DNA of 64,000 nucleotides from positions 4,603,926-4,667,925 of the forward strand of contig CM067351.1 of assembly GCA_034190875.2 (NCBI GenBank). The letters run 5' to 3'. Position 1 is the first letter of the stretch; every line of letters begins with the position of its first letter. The notes beneath the pieces are model-generated. The model made no database searches, was not told the origin of the DNA, and saw nothing but the letters and a program-made list of their open reading frames with translations. Origin of the DNA: Urechis unicinctus. Its lineage: Eukaryota > Annelida > Polychaeta > Xenopneusta > Urechidae. Below are positions 1 to 12,474 of the stretch, in pieces. A program made the translations under genes and the position numbers.

Positions 1-1170
1 AGGCACTATATTTTAATATCATCCGACCCAGCTGTGAGACACGTGATGTGACTACATAGCGCGACGACGGATGCTGTATTTGCGCCAGATGACTTGGCAA
101 CTGGATGATTTTTCATTTACAATGATTGCACATAATGATGATATGAATGTCTATAATTCCCCAGGGGCATTTTTTTTACGCCTGCGATTGCTGTATTACA
201 ACAATCCAAATGTGATGTGACAAAGAAACATATAAATGATCAAACTAACATCATCTAATGTGTTCAATTCAATACACTGATAATGGACATCATTCTCCTT
301 TGGACGTAAGGTACCATAACAATATGTGAGCTGAAACAGAAAGCCATTATTAAGCATATCAACGGTCTCTTGATTCTATATTATGTTGCCCCTCCAATCG
401 AATCTCAATGAAAGCCGCGGCAAAACATTTTTCTAGCATTTAATGTTGAGTGTCGACACAATTATAATTTCGAAAAGCCTTTGATAAATCACAGTGAAGT
501 AAAGTAAATAAATCACTGTTTTTTCAAAAAAACAAAAAAAGTGATATAGAGTTAATGGTGTGGCTTAATTTCGGGTTATTAACTGTATGAGTGATTTAAT
601 TGCCATTGGTACACTGCAATTGGTACACTGGTACAGTTCCTGTGATTAACGATATGTAAGGCACCAATAAATAAACTACGGAATGTGTGGCAATCATTCG
701 CCAGGTGAAAATTACAATAACACTAATTCGTGTGGTTTTAGGTGGTGGCTTGAACATCCGCTATTATCGATACTGCCCTGATTAACAGAACACATCGTTA
801 TCCTACAGCATAACTGCTTTAAGGTGTGAGTGCCAGTATTGTTGAAATATATGTCGTTATGTCATCCCAGAAGTATAAATATATCAGATATGATAGGTGG
901 AATAAATTAGAAATAGATCTATGATTCAGAGTAGACAGTTTAGAGAGTTATTGTTATATTATCATACATCGTAAAATGCCTCGTAAATAACTTGTCCAAA
1001 TTTCCTACTTGATCTAATTGCTTGGTGAACGTCAATTTTACAATTGCAAAACATAAGCCAGATATAATACATTGAAAATAAGTCTCCTTCAAAGATATAG
1101 CTGTTTACTACGGTTTTGAATACAAGTATGATTTGCCGGCGTTTAGAAAAGACAACGGTGTCAAACGTCA
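1..1170. repeat. Unit 1, module A and following segment
   Basis: This stretch aligns by eye with 18963-20250 over its whole length, at an estimated 75-85% identity with many small indels. Shared landmarks are the CACGTGATGTGACTACATAG block near the start, the GCGCCAGATGACTTGGCAAC block, and the TTTGCCGGCGTTTAGAAAAG block near 1135. Its first 480 bases also match 17456-17720 and 63517-63830, so the 5' part is a four-copy module. The window opens inside this module, so its true left end is not visible. No reading frame is kept between copies. Confidence 0.8.
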
Positions 1171-1799
1171 TCGTAAGACTCGCGTTTTGTACCCAAATCA
1201 CATCGAAGTATTTGTTTCATTTTAGGGATTATGGGGAAAAAAAAGAGTTTTATTTCATATTTTTCAATCTGTGAGCATTTGACCAGATTTTATCGGACGG
1301 CCCAAAACGTCAAACAAACCAAGACGGCCGAAATTCGAACCAGATTGTTATTTGTTGAAATTCAGGTTGCCACATTGAGAGGGCTGTACATTGTGGTCAA
1401 GATCCTTCATAATATTTGGGAATACGAGCCTAGCTTGTTTGATGATTCAATGTCACTAACGCTGTTGCCTTGACGCTCAACCAATAGAAGGTATATTGGG
1501 TCATAAGGCCCTGATATTCTAATGGTGTGATTTCAGTCCCTAAAGAAAACACTTCTAATAGCTTAGTTATAAATTGCTATTTACAACACATCATGATCGT
1601 TATTAGATTAGAAGTGACTGACCAATTTATAATTTGACACATCACGTATTGTGCTTAGAGCTAGGAATCGCAATAGTTGCTAATATATCTACTATTGGAC
1701 ATGGAATCAAATACAGGCTCGATAGCCTTTGCAAGTAGGGTCATTTGAACACGCTGCACTAAAACAAATAAATATACAAATTAATTATAATTACATTTC
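1171..1799. other. Unmatched spacer, no gene seen
   Basis: I found no counterpart of this segment in the second unit, where 20250-25250 occupies the same place. An 80-codon frame at 1231-1473 has no recognisable motif and is probably chance. Nothing else is supported here. Confidence 0.4.
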
Positions 1800-2783
1800 C
1801 CCTCAAAAGGCGACCCATATAACCACTTATGCAGGTGAACCGGCTTCCCGAATTTGACACATTGAAGAGCCAACCCACTGGAACGAAAAGTGGTTCTCGT
1901 AACTTGCTGGGATAACAAACATTTTTTAAACTGTTAATATTGTATACAGCTTTCCAATGAGCATAACATTTCGTTTTACTATGCTCTCAATACTCATCGA
2001 AAGGTTCCTCGTCCTTCATGTGGCCACTAACGCATCATTTTGAGAGCTTAGTGCCTATTTTCTTTGCATCATCCAGAAAAAACAAGCCATACTTATGCGA
2101 ATAAAGCCTGCTATAGATGATTTGTCTTTGTCATGCAGTTGTTTATCAACATTTACAATCCTTGATGGTTGCAACAATCGAATTCAAACGTCCTAGTGGC
2201 ACATTTTAAAAGACTTCGTCTGCATTGCCAGCTTTAAGACCCAGTGGGCTTGTTGACTTTTGGGTTGTTTTTCGTAGATGTTACCCAAAGCTGCATTCCA
2301 GGGGGACTGACGATGAAACCGGGGTAAAGTTTATAAAGCAATGTGCGCCAAAGATATACCAAAATCGCTGGCAATACAATGCCAATCACATGTATGCGAG
2401 GCAGCTTTGTTGCCTCACGTTTATGGTAAACTCACATTCATACAGATTGATGAGGCGCTTTATGCTCCTTGTGGTATATTTCTCTCTTTAGAACCGATTA
2501 AGCTTGTTTAGTATACAGCCTCGGCAGTCTCCAAGATGGCTTAAAACACAATGGGTGTATGGGAAAACGGTATCATGCGCGTAATAATTAATTATTCATC
2601 TTTTGTTCTGATCCTATGACGTTCTTATGGCATAGCGTCAGTAACAAACATATCTTCCGACATCTAGATATTAATATTTACATTTGACATTGTGTTCCAG
2701 CAGGAAAAATACCTTAAATTAGTGATCATGTTAGCGTCAGTAGGTATGTCACCAGGACATGGAGAAGCAAAATATAATCGTGT
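1800..2783. repeat. Unit 1 segment paired with 25250-26153
   Basis: The match starts around the GCAGGTGAACCGGCTTC block (near 1831, partner near 25275) and ends at AGCAAAATATAATC (near 2766, partner near 26143). Identity is high but broken by indels, for example around the GGGGGACTG block near 2300 and 25720. Immediately after the last shared block the two copies become unrelated. This marks the left edge of the 19.5 kb block found only in unit 2. The 88-codon frame at 2225-2491 lies here and is not kept in the partner. Confidence 0.75.
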
Positions 2784-2830
2784 GATTAAGCTCGTTTAGT
2801 CGTCAATTGCGTTGTGCCCCACGAAATTTG

Positions 2831-2884
2831 ACGACATGTATCAACACTCATTGAAGGCATTTACGACATGTATCAACACTCATT
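2831..2884 (+). repeat. 22-bp direct repeat, two copies
   Basis: An identical 22-base word beginning ACGACATGTATC occurs at 2831-2852 and 2863-2884, separated by 10 bases, giving a 32-bp period. It lies in the short unit 1 stretch (2783-2985) with no visible partner in unit 2. Confidence 0.9.
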
Positions 2885-2984
2885 AATCGAATGAAGTTAA
2901 GCTAAACTGCTCAATTGATGAGCTGAGCCAAAACCTACTCTATCTTACATCATTAAACGCGCTTCAAACGAGTCTTTTCAATCA

Positions 2985-3290
2985 AAGATTGATTATAACC
3001 ACAAAGAGTTACAAGAACGGTCAGTTAAATATGTTTGTTAGATGTTGAGTGAAGGGTGCCAAGGGCAAGAAGATCGTCCGGTTTTTGAAGATACAAAAGC
3101 TTACGCGTTGAGAGATATAAGCTTAATATCCATTATATTGCATAACACAGTCCGGTTAAAATGTTGCTTAAATAAATTTGAGAACTTATCCGTGGTGATA
3201 GAGATTTTCAATATTATAAGCAGTAGTGAACAAATCTTTACATTTTTCATTTATCATTACACTAAGGGTTGTAACTCAAATTGTTGACAA
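2985..3290. repeat. Module Q, copy 0 (partial)
   Basis: This partial copy covers the middle of module Q: a TATAACCACA block, then the GAAGGGTGCCAAGGGCAAGAAG block, then text similar to 6770-7000, 45900-46090 and 51110-51330. An 81-codon frame at 3042-3287 has stops in the other copies, so it is not treated as a gene. Confidence 0.65.
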
Positions 3291-6040
3291 TTGGATTTTC
3301 GTCTGGGTATGTAGATCTGCACATAGAAAACATGATATATTGCTCGAACGCTAATAAATGGCATTAAATTGGTATTGATGGAATCATAACTGACCGAGCC
3401 AATCTAATTACGTCGGCGAGGATATGAGGCCATAGTATGTAAATTGATAATAAATCTCTAGCGATGGCTTAATTCATGGTCAATAATGTACCTTAATAGA
3501 GGGGAACTTACACATTGCGTAATGTTCTGTAAGATTGATTCGTCGGGACATTATTGACATATGTCCGCAACAATGACCCTTCACATAATGTTCGTTTACA
3601 CGTCATAGTTTTATTGGTCGCCTTATATCACCTAAGCTGACAATATCTCTCTCTTTACCGACCGATTGAGAAAAACCTCAGACTGCATACGACAATCAAT
3701 CTTTAAAAGGTCGACATTGTGATTGTGCGACAATCACACATATGGAATAGCAATTATGTTATATTGCTAACAATATTTGAAAACTTCCCGCTTCTCTCAC
3801 AGTCAGACAAGTAAGACGACATAATGACTTACCCAATTATAATAGAATGATTCATGACTGGCACACTACTGATATCCGATTGCTCGCCATCGTCACTTGA
3901 CGATTGACAAAACAGCAAACATATGTAATGATCTCGTTCACAAAAGCGCAGTAGTGCACACATGTTGGGAAACATCAAACGTATGGAAGCAGTGATTGCA
4001 TATGGCGTCTTGCATAAATGTTGAATTGCTATGGTATCGTCGTAATGTACGCAGCTGACCATGCATGCTATTAGCTTGCCTTGGAGCATAGGTTTTTGGT
4101 AAATTATATCGTATTCAGCGCATAACATGCATCAGTGTTTGTAATGTTACATACATGATATAAAATTATATTAAATGATATGCTCAGCGGTATAATGTGA
4201 TGCCAGTTTATCGTACTGCACACTGCTTGTGCACGGGTAGCAATTTTCATGGTCACGAACATAATTGTCTTTTGCTTCACTAGTGTGAAGATTAATTGTG
4301 GTTATAATAATTGCATGTAACTTTACATTAAGGTAACATCGAATGAGCTAAATGTTTTGAGGTACCAGTTGATATGTATTGACCATCGTTTCATCGGAGT
4401 ACTACAGGTCAACAGTGCATGTAATGTTTCTACGTATTAAATATCGGGTACTATATTTGTTCGAAGGCAAAACTTACGTCTGTGCAGTGTTTTTCTGGTC
4501 AATGTGTTAGCCGTCTTATTTATGTGGAATATAAAACGAAAGATTTGTGACGCTTGAAGTGGTTTACATCAAAGCACGAAGAAACTTTGCAAGGCGAATT
4601 GAGATTTTCAGTTTCAGGGAACACACTGATCTTTAGCTAAATAAAGCATGCGGTTGTCAGAAAGCATGTAAAAAAATTATGATGGACCCACGAACAGTAT
4701 CATTTGGAAAATGCAACGACAGACCATAAAAATGCAAACATTGTGCGGTAGTACTTTCATGATTTTAAAATATAATATATTTTATTCAAATGGATTGAAA
4801 ACATGACCTCAATCATAAAACTCGGAAATGAACTTATCTATAGGTGCCTACAGAAACTGGTTTCTCATAAGTATTTACGTCGCCTGTCATAATACGGGGA
4901 AGGGGAAAAGCATAAATCCGGTTGGATTCATTTTGATACTTCAAAACATTCATATCCAACTCTGCCGACTGGCTTAAAAATGTATCTTCTCCTGTTTCCT
5001 AACTCACAAGTATTCCACTTCGTTACAGTCACTCGATGTCGCATGTGTTGGTACGAAATAGTAAATAGATTTTGGATATTCCCGAATGCAAGAATATAAT
5101 CAGCTCAATACAACCAGAGGCCTGGGGGAGGTTAGGTTGATATTGGCCGATTTGCGAAGAGGAAAACATCACCTGCATGCTTTAAACCTTCAAACAGGTG
5201 ACTCTAATTTACCACTCACCTGCCACGACCAGTAGTGAGTATGGTAAGACTGGACGAGTCTGGGATGAGCCACCAAAGTGCAAATTAGATATTCAGAATG
5301 AGATGAATGCAGCTCATGGTTAAACGGTTATAGTTTTATAGCATTTCGATAGATCATTTAACGTTCGTCTGTTCATCCTGACGATGCTATAAATACAATC
5401 TGGCAAAAGAACCTCCAAGCCTGCGGCTATGCTGTGTGTTTTACTCGGCTTAAATGACTAATCTTTTATGACTAAATCTCGTTTCTCTGACTCGTCCGGT
5501 AATTTGAATCCAATATCCCAATAAAACAAAGAAGGGTGGTTGACGCAGGGTTATCTGGCTACAGTGCGGTATCTTCTCAAAATGAATGAGCGAATATGTT
5601 AAACACTCCCATAACCACCACCCCCACCCCCCTCCCCCCTTGCCACAGGAGAGCTAGTTGCGCTATAAAACACAAAAGCCGTATCAAGATCAATTACACC
5701 CTGATTTGCACAGCATGACACTTGTAGACTCAAATAGAGTACGACATGCTGTAACGAAATGGGATCTTTCATGCTATTTATTTGTAAATCTGTTCAATTG
5801 GCTGTCGGCTTTAATTAACACATCTTCATATGTCACAGAAAGCGACTGCAACGAAACAATAGGGATCCATACCTTACCATCGACCAAAAAAATCAATAAC
5901 AAGGTGACGGTATTGCGTCAATTTCCGACCTACATGCAATTGTTTTCAGAGGATTTGTCGTTTTTTATTACACAATGTTTTAAAGTATGAGCCGCTTCAT
6001 AGAATGCGTCGTGTTATTATGTCGCAGGAACACCAAGCAG
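3290..6040. repeat. Unit 1 segment paired with 46780-50440
   Basis: Long collinear similarity to 46780-48520 and then 49790-50440. Clear anchors are the CCAATCTAATTACGTCG block (3400, partner 46885), the ATATGTCCGCAACAATGA block (3558, partner 47058), the TGGCACACTACTGATATC block (3858, partner 47403) and the TCATTTAACGTTCGTC block (5354, partner 49804). Between 3920 and 4440 the pairing is weak. The 99-codon minus-strand frame at 3829-4128 and the 110-codon frame at 5658-5990 lie here, and both are broken in the partner. I see no supported gene. Confidence 0.75.
5591..5651. other. 61-nt indel with C-rich, G4-capable tract
   Basis: In the partner copy near 50041, AAAATGAATGAG runs straight into AGCTAG. 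Here 61 nt lie between those two blocks. The extra piece contains a run of C5, C6 and C6 with single-base interruptions (about 5614-5640). Its complement has G-runs long enough for a G-quadruplex, and the C strand could form an i-motif. GAG stands at both edges (5588-5590 and 5649-5651), which fits a microhomology deletion in the partner or an insertion here. Confidence 0.7.
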
Positions 6041-7260
6041 TTTGTTTCCTGTTTTCCTATTTATCATTAGCATGAAAACCATTGAAACACATAGGTATCA
6101 CTTAGAAACGTACCGCGTGTGTTGTCGGATGTAATGTTGACTAAATGGTGTCGTATGTCAAGACACTCATCACTGGGATAGCTGCATTGGACATGTTAAT
6201 GGTAATCCAAACGGCAATGTGACTAATGTGGCGTTTTATGATATTTGATATCACTAACTAACAAGGAAATATTCTCTTGCAGCGGTATACACTCCTTCAA
6301 AACATTCAAAATTACTACAACCACGTTATTGTTCCAAGGCACGACAAAACAATTAGCGGTTGATGCATGGTTATAAGGGTGCTCATGATAGTTAATCAAT
6401 CCTTGTTATCCGAAGGACAGCCGAGGACGGGTGCTTGATTTGTCTATGTACCTAACATCTGAACATTGTATAGTTGCGAAACAGCAGCATGTGTTCATTT
6501 CTAATATTGTGCTATGAGTCTGTAATTGGAACCGTACTACTCGTAAGTAAACAGAGAACGTACTGTTATCCGATACCATAGAAAACGTAGAATTGTATGG
6601 TAAGGCACAAAAGTGACTCCTGTAATTGACGGGCCAAAGCAAATATACATCCCAATCGCATTTCTTCAGACCAAGAACAAGTAATCATGCTCGTATTCAA
6701 GGACCACAACCAATATTTACCATCTGGATTGAAAGGTGGGTTCAGCTCAGCTGGGGAAATTTCCTTTGTTTATAACCCCACAGCTTTACAAGGACAGTCA
6801 TTTAAATTGGTTCGTTAGATGCTGAGCGAAGGGTGTCAAGTCCAAGAAGACCGTTTGGTCCTCAGATGACCTGTTCCTGAAGATACAATAGATAACGCGT
6901 ATGGAATTATTAGCTTTCTAGCAACACAGTCCGGTCGTGAAATTTTGTCATTGAATGTAGATGCAAATTATGAGCTAATTAAGATTTCCTTTCATTTGTA
7001 ATTCGAAATAAGTGATTTGTTGACCATCGAAATACGGACACAAACATCGGCATCGTGGTTGGCGCACAGCGTTGCACACTCTGTGCGTGTCAGTCTGTGC
7101 GACTTGGCAATGTTATTGGTTATGGAAATTGGTGATATCTCAATACCCTGTTCAGATATGTTCTGTTTTTATCAATGTTGTCATTTATTAACATCATACT
7201 AATTAGCCTAGTATCTACGGTGGTTTGCACGCTTCAGTTGCTCATTATGTCAGTGCGCCA
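6040..7260. repeat. Module Q, copy 1
   Basis: This full-length copy matches 50440-51800 throughout and 45700-46500 in its second half. Anchors are ATGAAAACCATTGAAACACA (6073, partner 50459), the GATGCATGGTTATAAGG block (6362; partners 45840 and 50745), the AAGAAGACCGTTTGGTC block (6843; partners 45945 and 51175) and the CAGTCTGTGCGACTTGGCAA block (7092; partners 46397 and 51660). The frame that is open for 126 codons at 50459 stops after 19 codons here. This argues against a conserved gene. Confidence 0.8.
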
Positions 7261-9930
7261 TTTCAGTTTTCTAATTATGATACGCAAGGTTGTAGCCTAT
7301 TAAACGCACTCAATCTGGAGTCGCCTTATTGCTACGAAGTATGGCTTTCAGTAGGAGCAGCAAGGTGATAGTAGACAGAAGGTGATACGAATTTGTGTGA
7401 CTGAAATTCATATTGTACCTGCCGCATACAATTATCAGACAAATTTACATTTATTCAATCGTCGATATCCTGATAATGATTCTTTTCAGAGAATCGACAA
7501 TTTAATGTAATATAATGCGAATATCCATTTCGTCGCCCAGTAGCAAAGATATTGCTTCTTTTTCAACTTAAAGAAAGGTATATTTATCCGCTAAAACTGC
7601 GTGAGTACTGCAGCTTGGTTAGCCGTACTGCTTTTCAAACATTGGAAATTGATTTGCGCACCCAAGATGCATGATTGTACCGGAATAGGACAGCTACAGA
7701 AGTACCAATCAAATGAGCTACTACCCAAGTGATGAAATGCCACATTTCTTAAATATCTATGGCTTTGCTGATTGTAACGAAGACGATGTGTTTATGAAAC
7801 TACATGATTGATGTTGTATCAGTACAGTGTCATAGATGAATCTTCAAAATAAGCCCATTGCGTGATGGTCGACACGAAGCGACGAAAACGCTGTAACATA
7901 ATACATCGGTTAGATGGTTTGCAAGGAGTTAGCTAAACAACAAGCACAGCAATATGCCCATTCTTGAGTTGCGATATCATTAGATTATCAAGGTAAACCT
8001 AAAGTGACTCACAAGTGTAAAGGCAACGAGAAGCTGCGGTAGGAAATTCTTTTATATGCTTAACATGTTTGCGTAAAAATATGATACAGTGGTATGATTG
8101 CTTAACAACATTTATGATCAGCATCGATTGCAATTAACTAGGTTACTTGGGTAAATACGCATGCATCACGGTGAGGTTAGCTCTTGGTATAGGTGAAGTG
8201 AAATGGATAATAAAGTGAATCGATTGCATAGGCCACCGATAAATGAAACAGACGAATTAATCGCGAATGGAATGTCTATACCCTTCTTGTAAATTCGATG
8301 TGTCCCTTAATACCCATCGTGAATACAATCGATCAAATGCCATGTCGAGCGTAGATAAGGCGAATAAGCACCAAGCAATGCTACAATGGAGGAATATTGT
8401 GTCATTACTACCAATTGCAACCTCATTATGACACAAAACTCTCTTCCTTATAAGTAACTGGGGCATAATTGTTAAATAAGGATATCACATCTATATAAGC
8501 TGCTGAATGCTAAGAAATTAGGTTTTATTGCGTACATGTTGTACATATTGTGATGCCATCTTATGTGTGGGAATATTCCAAGAACATCAACGTTTTAGAA
8601 TAGCAGTGAGGTTTCATCGAGTCCTGCATTGTTCGATTGTGTCAGTTTGTAGTCGCTTGACGCCTGGTGATCACGCATTGACACCTAAAAGGTCTTATAT
8701 ACAATTTATAATTTCAAAAGTTCGATTGCATGCGTTATTTGATTGCTGCGTTTTTCCTTATCACCTGTAGTTAAATTTGTTGCCGAATGATACAAACGCT
8801 TGTAAATGTTCGCGAAGTATATTATTACTTGTTGCATAACAATATTGTGAATTATAGCCTATATCGCAAATGACTGACTTTCATTTATTTTATATGGCGT
8901 CACCCGTGAACACATTTTAAAACGTAACGTTCTGGTGCTTTTTGCGATATCGATCAAAATGAGACTGAACCCTCTTGTTAATGCCCAAATAAATGAAGGG
9001 GGTTAACTGAACGAGCAGGATGTGATGTCCTGTGTCTTGCATGTCATTAGAACATAAATAAGTATTCATGCAATCCCATTATACTTTTATTATCATGGAA
9101 GCCGACTAAGTGCTTATAAATTGCCAATTTATGTGGACTCATCGATAATGAGACATAAACTTCTGCTACAATATAAAGTCTGCGTATGAAATCCCATTGA
9201 TACTAAAACGGTACTGAATAACCGTTCTTAATAATATTTCATAATCGAAATGTTCATATGTTAAGTTTCTTCAACCAATATAGAAATTAGTTCAGGATTT
9301 CGTTACGATGGTGTTATCATAATATACCGCTTTCGAGTCCGTTTGGAAGCAATTCAGACCTTTTTAATACCAGTGGTTATGTATTCTTTGCATGGCTGTA
9401 AGTAACGCCGTGCAAGATGATGCTATTTGTTGGACTGAATATTGTCAGACCTTATCATTGCCAGAAATTCTAGTCATTTATAGCCCAATTAGAATTATGT
9501 CGAATTTAGATGTACTCTATATAACACAATAATTTGATAATCAATGTTAACTGACATTAGGTTATTGAACAAGTTCCGGCAAATGCTCACGCCTACAACT
9601 ACATAGCTTGATATACCGTAATAATGTGGGATAGCTAAGTATATCGATTTATATTGCATTATTCTATAAACCTGAAATTTCGCAATTTCCCATGACGATT
9701 TATATATGAGTATCTCATATTAGAACCATATGTTTCCTCACAGTGCTTGCATGCATTTTTCTGTTCGGTAATGTCTAGATTCTTATGCAATTTTACCCAA
9801 ATTATCCAAGTAGAAGTGTGCAGAAATTCATTGTAAGACAACACATGTATCACAACAGTGCACTAACAACAAAAGATCATACATAGTTAGTTTCTGCAAA
9901 TTGACATTCACTCGGCGTGTGTGCTGTAGT
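7260..9930. repeat. Unit 1 segment paired with 51800-54350
   Basis: Collinear match to unit 2 up to the TGACATTCACTCG block (9902, partner about 54328). Good anchors are the TACGCAAGGTTGTAGCCT block (7281, partner 51851), the AATACAATCGATCAAATGCC block (8322, partner 52997) and the TATTGTCAGACCT block (9440, partner 53847). Short frames at 8257-8466, 8528-8770 and 9659-9853 are not kept. No gene is supported in this 2.7 kb. Confidence 0.75.
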
Positions 9931-10093
9931 AATGCTCTCTTGCATCGGTAAAACGGATAGATATATGGGCGCTTTCTTGCGCGTTAGGAAGAGAAAAATA
10001 GATATACGATGCGTGATTTGATTCCACTTTACAATCAGTGCCTTGTCCGAATCAAGGGACCGCACCATTGTCCGATAATGCAGTAACCTTCGC

Positions 10094-10097
<4 letters not shown>

Positions 10098-10140
<43 letters not shown>

Positions 10141-10453
10141 TATATATATATAGATATATAGATATAGAGAGAGAGAGAGAGATAGAGAGATAGAGATATA
10201 TATAGAGATATATAGAGAGAGATATGCACAGAGATATAGATAGAGAGAGAGGGATGGACATATGTATAGAGATATAGAAAATATGAGAGACATATATATA
10301 TATAGAATATAAACATATGAGATATATTTACAGGATATATAGAGAGGTATACAAATATATACATATATATAGGGAGATACATAGCCATATAGATAGAATA
10401 TATATATATACATATATATTTATATATACATATAGAGCTTATTATATATATAT

Positions 10454-10504
<51 letters not shown>

Positions 10505-10567
10505 AATACATATATATATATATATATATAGATATATACACATATGTAAATTTACAAATATATACAT

Positions 10568-10638
<71 letters not shown>

Positions 10639-10888
10639 AATATGTACAAATATATGTATATATATATATAATATATATATTCATATACCTATATATATAT
10701 TTATATATACATATGTATGTATATATACATAGAGATGTATATATATGTATATATATATTATATATACATAAATATACATATATATATGAATATATATATA
10801 TCTATATATATATATATGAATATCTATATATATATATGTATATATATGTGTATATGTATATATATATATATATGCATATATCATATAT

Positions 10889-10936
<48 letters not shown>

Positions 10937-10995
10937 TATATATATATATATATGTATATGTATACATATATATGTATATATATATCATATATCAT
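10098..10995. repeat. TA-rich array with internal GA tract
   Basis: About 0.9 kb of alternating TA broken by single-base variants. A GA/GATA-rich part lies at about 10163-10255 and nearly pure TA runs flank it. The Tyr-Ile style frames called on both strands here are artefacts of the dinucleotide. The partner position in unit 2 (about 54355) has no TA array, so this one was gained here or lost there. Confidence 0.95.
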
Positions 10996-11060
10996 AATGG
11001 GCAGGATCAAATTTGCGTCTATTAAATGTTCTTCCCCTACTTTAGCAGCGATGAACTATT

Positions 11061-11446
11061 ACCTGATTAAGTGGGTTCTTCTTTAGAGAGAATCCGGGGT
11101 GAGACATTTTCATATTTACAACTAACTAATAACCCTCTGTGGGTCCCGAGGTTGAATAGGTCCGCTTTATTCTACTTTATGTTGCAAGAAGCGACTAATA
11201 GAGGGCAGCCTGTTGGCCGTGGGTTGCGACTCGTGTCGGTGGACAACGGAATTCTGGTGGTTGGGTGGAGAGGTTCTTGTGAAGGCCATATATGCAACAC
11301 ACCACTTTGGCCCTGATTTCACCTACACGAGAGGTGGGAATGATCTGGTCCAGTCAACCGGTTGGTGGCGACTTGCCCTAGGATAATCATTTCCATTTGT
11401 ATATTTCGGTTTTTATTTATCCTAGTAGGCGGCTGCTTAATCAGGT
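11061..11446. mobile_element. MITE-like element with short terminal inverted repeats
   Basis: A 386-bp island, visibly richer in GC than its surroundings, begins with ACCTGATTAAG (11061-11071) and ends with its exact reverse complement CTTAATCAGGT (11436-11446). With the two bases outside, the inverted repeat extends slightly but imperfectly. The interval is absent from the matching place in unit 2, as expected for an insertion after the duplication. A frame of 81 codons at 11071-11316 stays open through most of the element, but I recognise no transposase motif. Partly matching text flanks it directly (CAGGATCAAATT near 11003 and CAGGTCAATC near 11442, each followed by TCTATTAA). That could be a degraded target duplication, or could point to a retroposon instead. 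The class is therefore uncertain. Confidence 0.5.
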
Positions 11447-11559
11447 CAATCTTATCTATTAACCTTTTTGGCACCATATAACACCCGAGTGGTTTGTGCC
11501 GTTAAACCCTACAATGTTAGTGTCACCTGCGGTATCATTCGTGTATTGCGTGTAAATGG

Positions 11560-12470
11560 ACTTATATTGTTCTTTTCGTTGTGTTTAGACCAGGGTGACA
11601 TTTTAACGGTAGAATTACGATATTGTTTCCACATGGGCTACATCCTAGACAAGTGTTGTGCATTTTCAGTAGCAAAATCAGCTATCCATGTATCCCCTTT
11701 ACAGAGGAAGCACAATAAAAACATTGTGCGTGTGAATGTTATCAGATGTGATGTCACGATGATGCCGTGGCCTTACGTTAATGACATCAAGGACTCTACA
11801 CTAGACATGCCAACTAGTGATTTAGTCACCCTCGGACACTTAACATTGGACCTTCCTGTTCGATTAACAATTTTCGCGCTTCTTGTAATAAGTTGCACCA
11901 AACGATAACATTATTCCACTTTACTTTTCAATGCAATTCAATGGGATAAGCACTTTCAGCAGTCGCTCAATACGATGTTGTACACGGGCTTTGGATTGGT
12001 GACAGAAGGAGATGAAGAAGAAAGAACTATAACGGTAGTTATATGACACAAATGTTATTTCTTATAAAGAACGGAGCTCACACAAAGTGTTTGCGTACAC
12101 AGATTGGTCTGATGGAGCACATCGCCTGTATTGCTTAGCTTAAGTCTTAGTGGTAATTCGTGTCGACGAATACTGTGTTGCAATTAGCGCAATAGATCGA
12201 TGCATTTGATGGAGTGATGTGGAACGGTTATGAAAGATGAATGATAATGACACTTTACACGCTCGGATACCAATAGGGTAATATTGTGGTTAACAGCACA
12301 CGAGGTTTTAGAACATGAATAAAACAGGTTAGGTCAGGCAATTTTCACAACAAATTGCATTTGGATTTCTTAGCCGGCCGAAGGAGCAATCGAGTTGATA
12401 AACCGTTACTCAGATGAATACAAAGTGGTAGTGGATATATGCACTAGCAATGATTTATGCCCTCTTTCAG
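11560..12470. repeat. Unit 1 segment paired with 55000-55960
   Basis: Anchors are CACATGGGCTACATC (11630; two partners near 55028 and 55226), ATGTTATCAGATGTGATGTC (11737, partner about 55309) and GGATTTCTTAGCCG (12362, partner 55857). A 146-codon frame at 11468-11908 is the longest frame in the window outside TA repeats. Its partner has two adjacent stops early in the matching sequence, so I do not call it a gene. Confidence 0.7.
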
Positions 12471-12474
12471 CAGC

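Noticed and set aside
1300-1345. tRNA-like T-arm word (TTCGAACC) and a short inverted GACGGCC pattern
   Set aside because: No acceptor stem, D-arm or anticodon arm could be folded around it on either strand.
9877-11025. Long frames of Tyr-Ile repeats on both strands (also at 17712-18243, 20985-21290, 22674-22988, 23421-24028, 31439-33534 and 39132-39568)
   Set aside because: They are the translation of alternating TA, open in several frames and on both strands at once, with no start context or other sign of coding.
11468-11908. 146-codon frame, the longest outside TA repeats
   Set aside because: The paired sequence near 55022-55320 still aligns at the DNA level but has adjacent stops and lost phase. 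No family was recognised.
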